Source: Candidatus Sumerlaeia bacterium (GTDB lineage Bacteria > Sumerlaeota > Sumerlaeia > SLMS01 > JAHLLQ01). Taken from it: a DNA stretch of 62,151 nt. Within the stretch, counting starts at the first letter, position 1; every line of letters starts with the position of its first letter. Below are positions 61,623 to 62,151 of the stretch, piece by piece. Location: the NCBI GenBank assembly GCA_028284075.1, contig JANQSL010000161.1, positions 1 to 62,151 on the forward strand. The letters are read 5' to 3'. The translations under genes were made by a program, and so were the position numbers. The notes below the pieces were generated by a model. It had not been told where the DNA came from. It did not search any database and saw nothing but the letters and a program-made list of their open reading frames with translations.

Positions 61623-62047
61623 ATACAGATCAAAACGCGATGATGAAGGGTGGTGGTGCGTATGATTTGAGTGAGTTACATACACAGGCTCCATGTGGGA
61701 GAATGTGCCAGGCAGAGGACGGGAGCCTGCCGGATGATGCGGTGGCTCCCGTCTTTTCACGCGAGGGTGAGTTGCGGGAAGCGGTCGGTTTGTTTGAGCA
61801 GGCGCTGGTTTCGGTGCGACGGGTGATTGGTGGAAACCGCGAAGACATGGAGAGCCGGAATGTCTGGCCGAGGGTTTTTGTGAACTACCTTGTGCAGGGT
61901 CGAGGCGAAGGTATGTGGGCGATGGATTGGCCAAGGGCTATTCGTTCAATCGATGACTTGGGCGAGATACGAACGCAGATGGCGAATGATCTGCAGGTTG
62001 AACCGAAACGGATTCTGATTCGCGGGTGGCGGAGGATGGAAGCATGA
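61619..62047 (+). CDS. Hypothetical early protein
   Basis: 142 aa, mixed composition, helical centre (REGELREAVGLFEQALVSVRRVIGG) and W-P-R-V-F-V-N-Y-L-V. ATGA overlaps on both sides. Not recognised. Confidence 0.5.
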   Translation: MNTDQNAMMKGGGAYDLSELHTQAPCGRMCQAEDGSLPDDAVAPVFSREGELREAVGLFEQALVSVRRVIGGNREDMESRNVWPRVFVNYLVQGRGEGMWAMDWPRAIRSIDDLGEIRTQMANDLQVEPKRILIRGWRRMEA

Positions 62048-62151
62048 CGGCGAAACGACCGTGCGAAGTGTTGGACGAAAGGCTTTTCAACCGGGGAAAG
62101 GGTGCGCAGGCAGCCTTGTGTGATGCGTTGGCGGAGGGTTCGGATCTGGAC
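62044..62151 (+). CDS. Start of an unknown early gene (3' truncated by window edge)
   Basis: ATG at 62044 overlapping the previous stop (ATGA). 36 codons are visible (MTAKRPCEVLDERLFNRGKG...), open to the edge. Too short to identify. Confidence 0.5.
   Translation, partial: MTAKRPCEVLDERLFNRGKGAQAALCDALAEGSDLD

Larger units (their letters stand above)
55296..62151. mobile_element. Second integrated element (prophage-like), left part only
   Basis: Integrase at the left end, then a run of minus-strand membrane and unknown genes, an HTH regulator, a divergent control region, and a tightly overlapping plus-strand early-gene series that continues past the window. This is the usual layout of a temperate element's lysogeny-control end. 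It may share the tRNA-Leu att at 54238-54306 and may include the TIR-like gene. The right end is not seen. Confidence 0.7.

Noticed and set aside
59774..61633. Open frame of 619 codons on the minus strand
   Set aside because: Pro/Ser/His-rich, no ribosome site, and antisense to a run of plus-strand genes with good ATGA joints. It is a composition artefact of the G-rich coding strand.
61089..61934. Open frame of 281 codons on the minus strand
   Set aside because: Same reason: low-complexity, His/Pro/Arg-rich product opposite two overlapping plus-strand genes.
1..62151. CRISPR arrays, rRNA genes, insertion sequences with transposase
   Set aside because: No regularly spaced repeats, no rRNA stretches and no DDE or HUH transposase motifs were seen.

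Overview
The window is a G+C-rich stretch of bacterial chromosome in three blocks. A long block of housekeeping and accessory genes runs from 1 to about 47.7 kb. A compact integrated element sits in a tRNA-Leu gene (about 47.74-54.31 kb). The start of a second integrase-bearing, prophage-like element (about 54.3-62.15 kb) runs off the right edge. The lineage cannot be fixed from the sequence. The envelope genes (PpiD/SurA-like foldase, TlpA-like thioredoxin, UbiB-like kinase, FG-GAP/Ig secreted protein) suggest a diderm. A pseudopilin-like 'LTSAGPD...YDPTNG...GD' tail (520-1248) recalls PVC or candidate phyla such as Sumerlaeota or Hydrogenedentota; this is inference only.

Left part (1-6.1 kb): the end of a family 2 glycosyltransferase, a membrane protein, an enterochelin-esterase-like hydrolase and a large FG-GAP/Ig-like secreted protein. 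From 6.3 to 24.2 kb lies one long translation supercluster: tuf, rpsJ, rplC, rplD, rplW, rplB, rpsS, rplV, rpsC, rplP, rpmC, rpsQ, rplN, rplX, rplE, rpsH, rplF, rplR, rpsE, rpmD, rplO, secY, adk, map, infA, rpmJ, rpsM, rpsK, rpsD, rpoA, rplQ. A TTGACA promoter and a leader of about 360 nt precede tuf. A strong hairpin terminator lies between tuf and rpsJ, and another follows rplQ. The usual rpsN (S14) gene between rplE and rpsH is missing.

Middle part (24.2-47.7 kb): a BtpA-family protein; pdxB (vitamin B6 synthesis) overlapping a TlpA-like thioredoxin gene; a small GspF-N-like protein overlapping a PHP phosphoesterase; an unrecognised membrane protein; a PpiD/SurA-like foldase; a sulfotransferase; a class I aminotransferase; glutamate synthase gltB-gltD (nitrogen assimilation); a secreted alpha/beta hydrolase; an unrecognised secreted protein; a UbiB-family kinase; an AlkA-type DNA glycosylase; a multi-pass membrane protein; and tRNA-Leu(AAG).

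Right part: the tRNA-Leu 3' half is duplicated as a 69-bp direct repeat (67/69 identical, offset 6502 bp). It encloses a P4-type tyrosine integrase, an AlpA-like HTH protein, a replication-initiator-like protein, a candidate HK97-fold major capsid protein with an inserted FCCH-like domain, and cargo genes in the opposite orientation next to attL. No terminase, portal or tail gene is present, so it looks like a very small phage-satellite-like element. Beyond it lie a nucleotide-sensor/TIR-like 'CFVIMP' gene, a second tyrosine integrase, a run of small membrane proteins, a divergent repressor/early-gene switch that carries a near-perfect ParB parS-like palindrome, and a tightly overlapping run of small unknown early genes that continues past the window.
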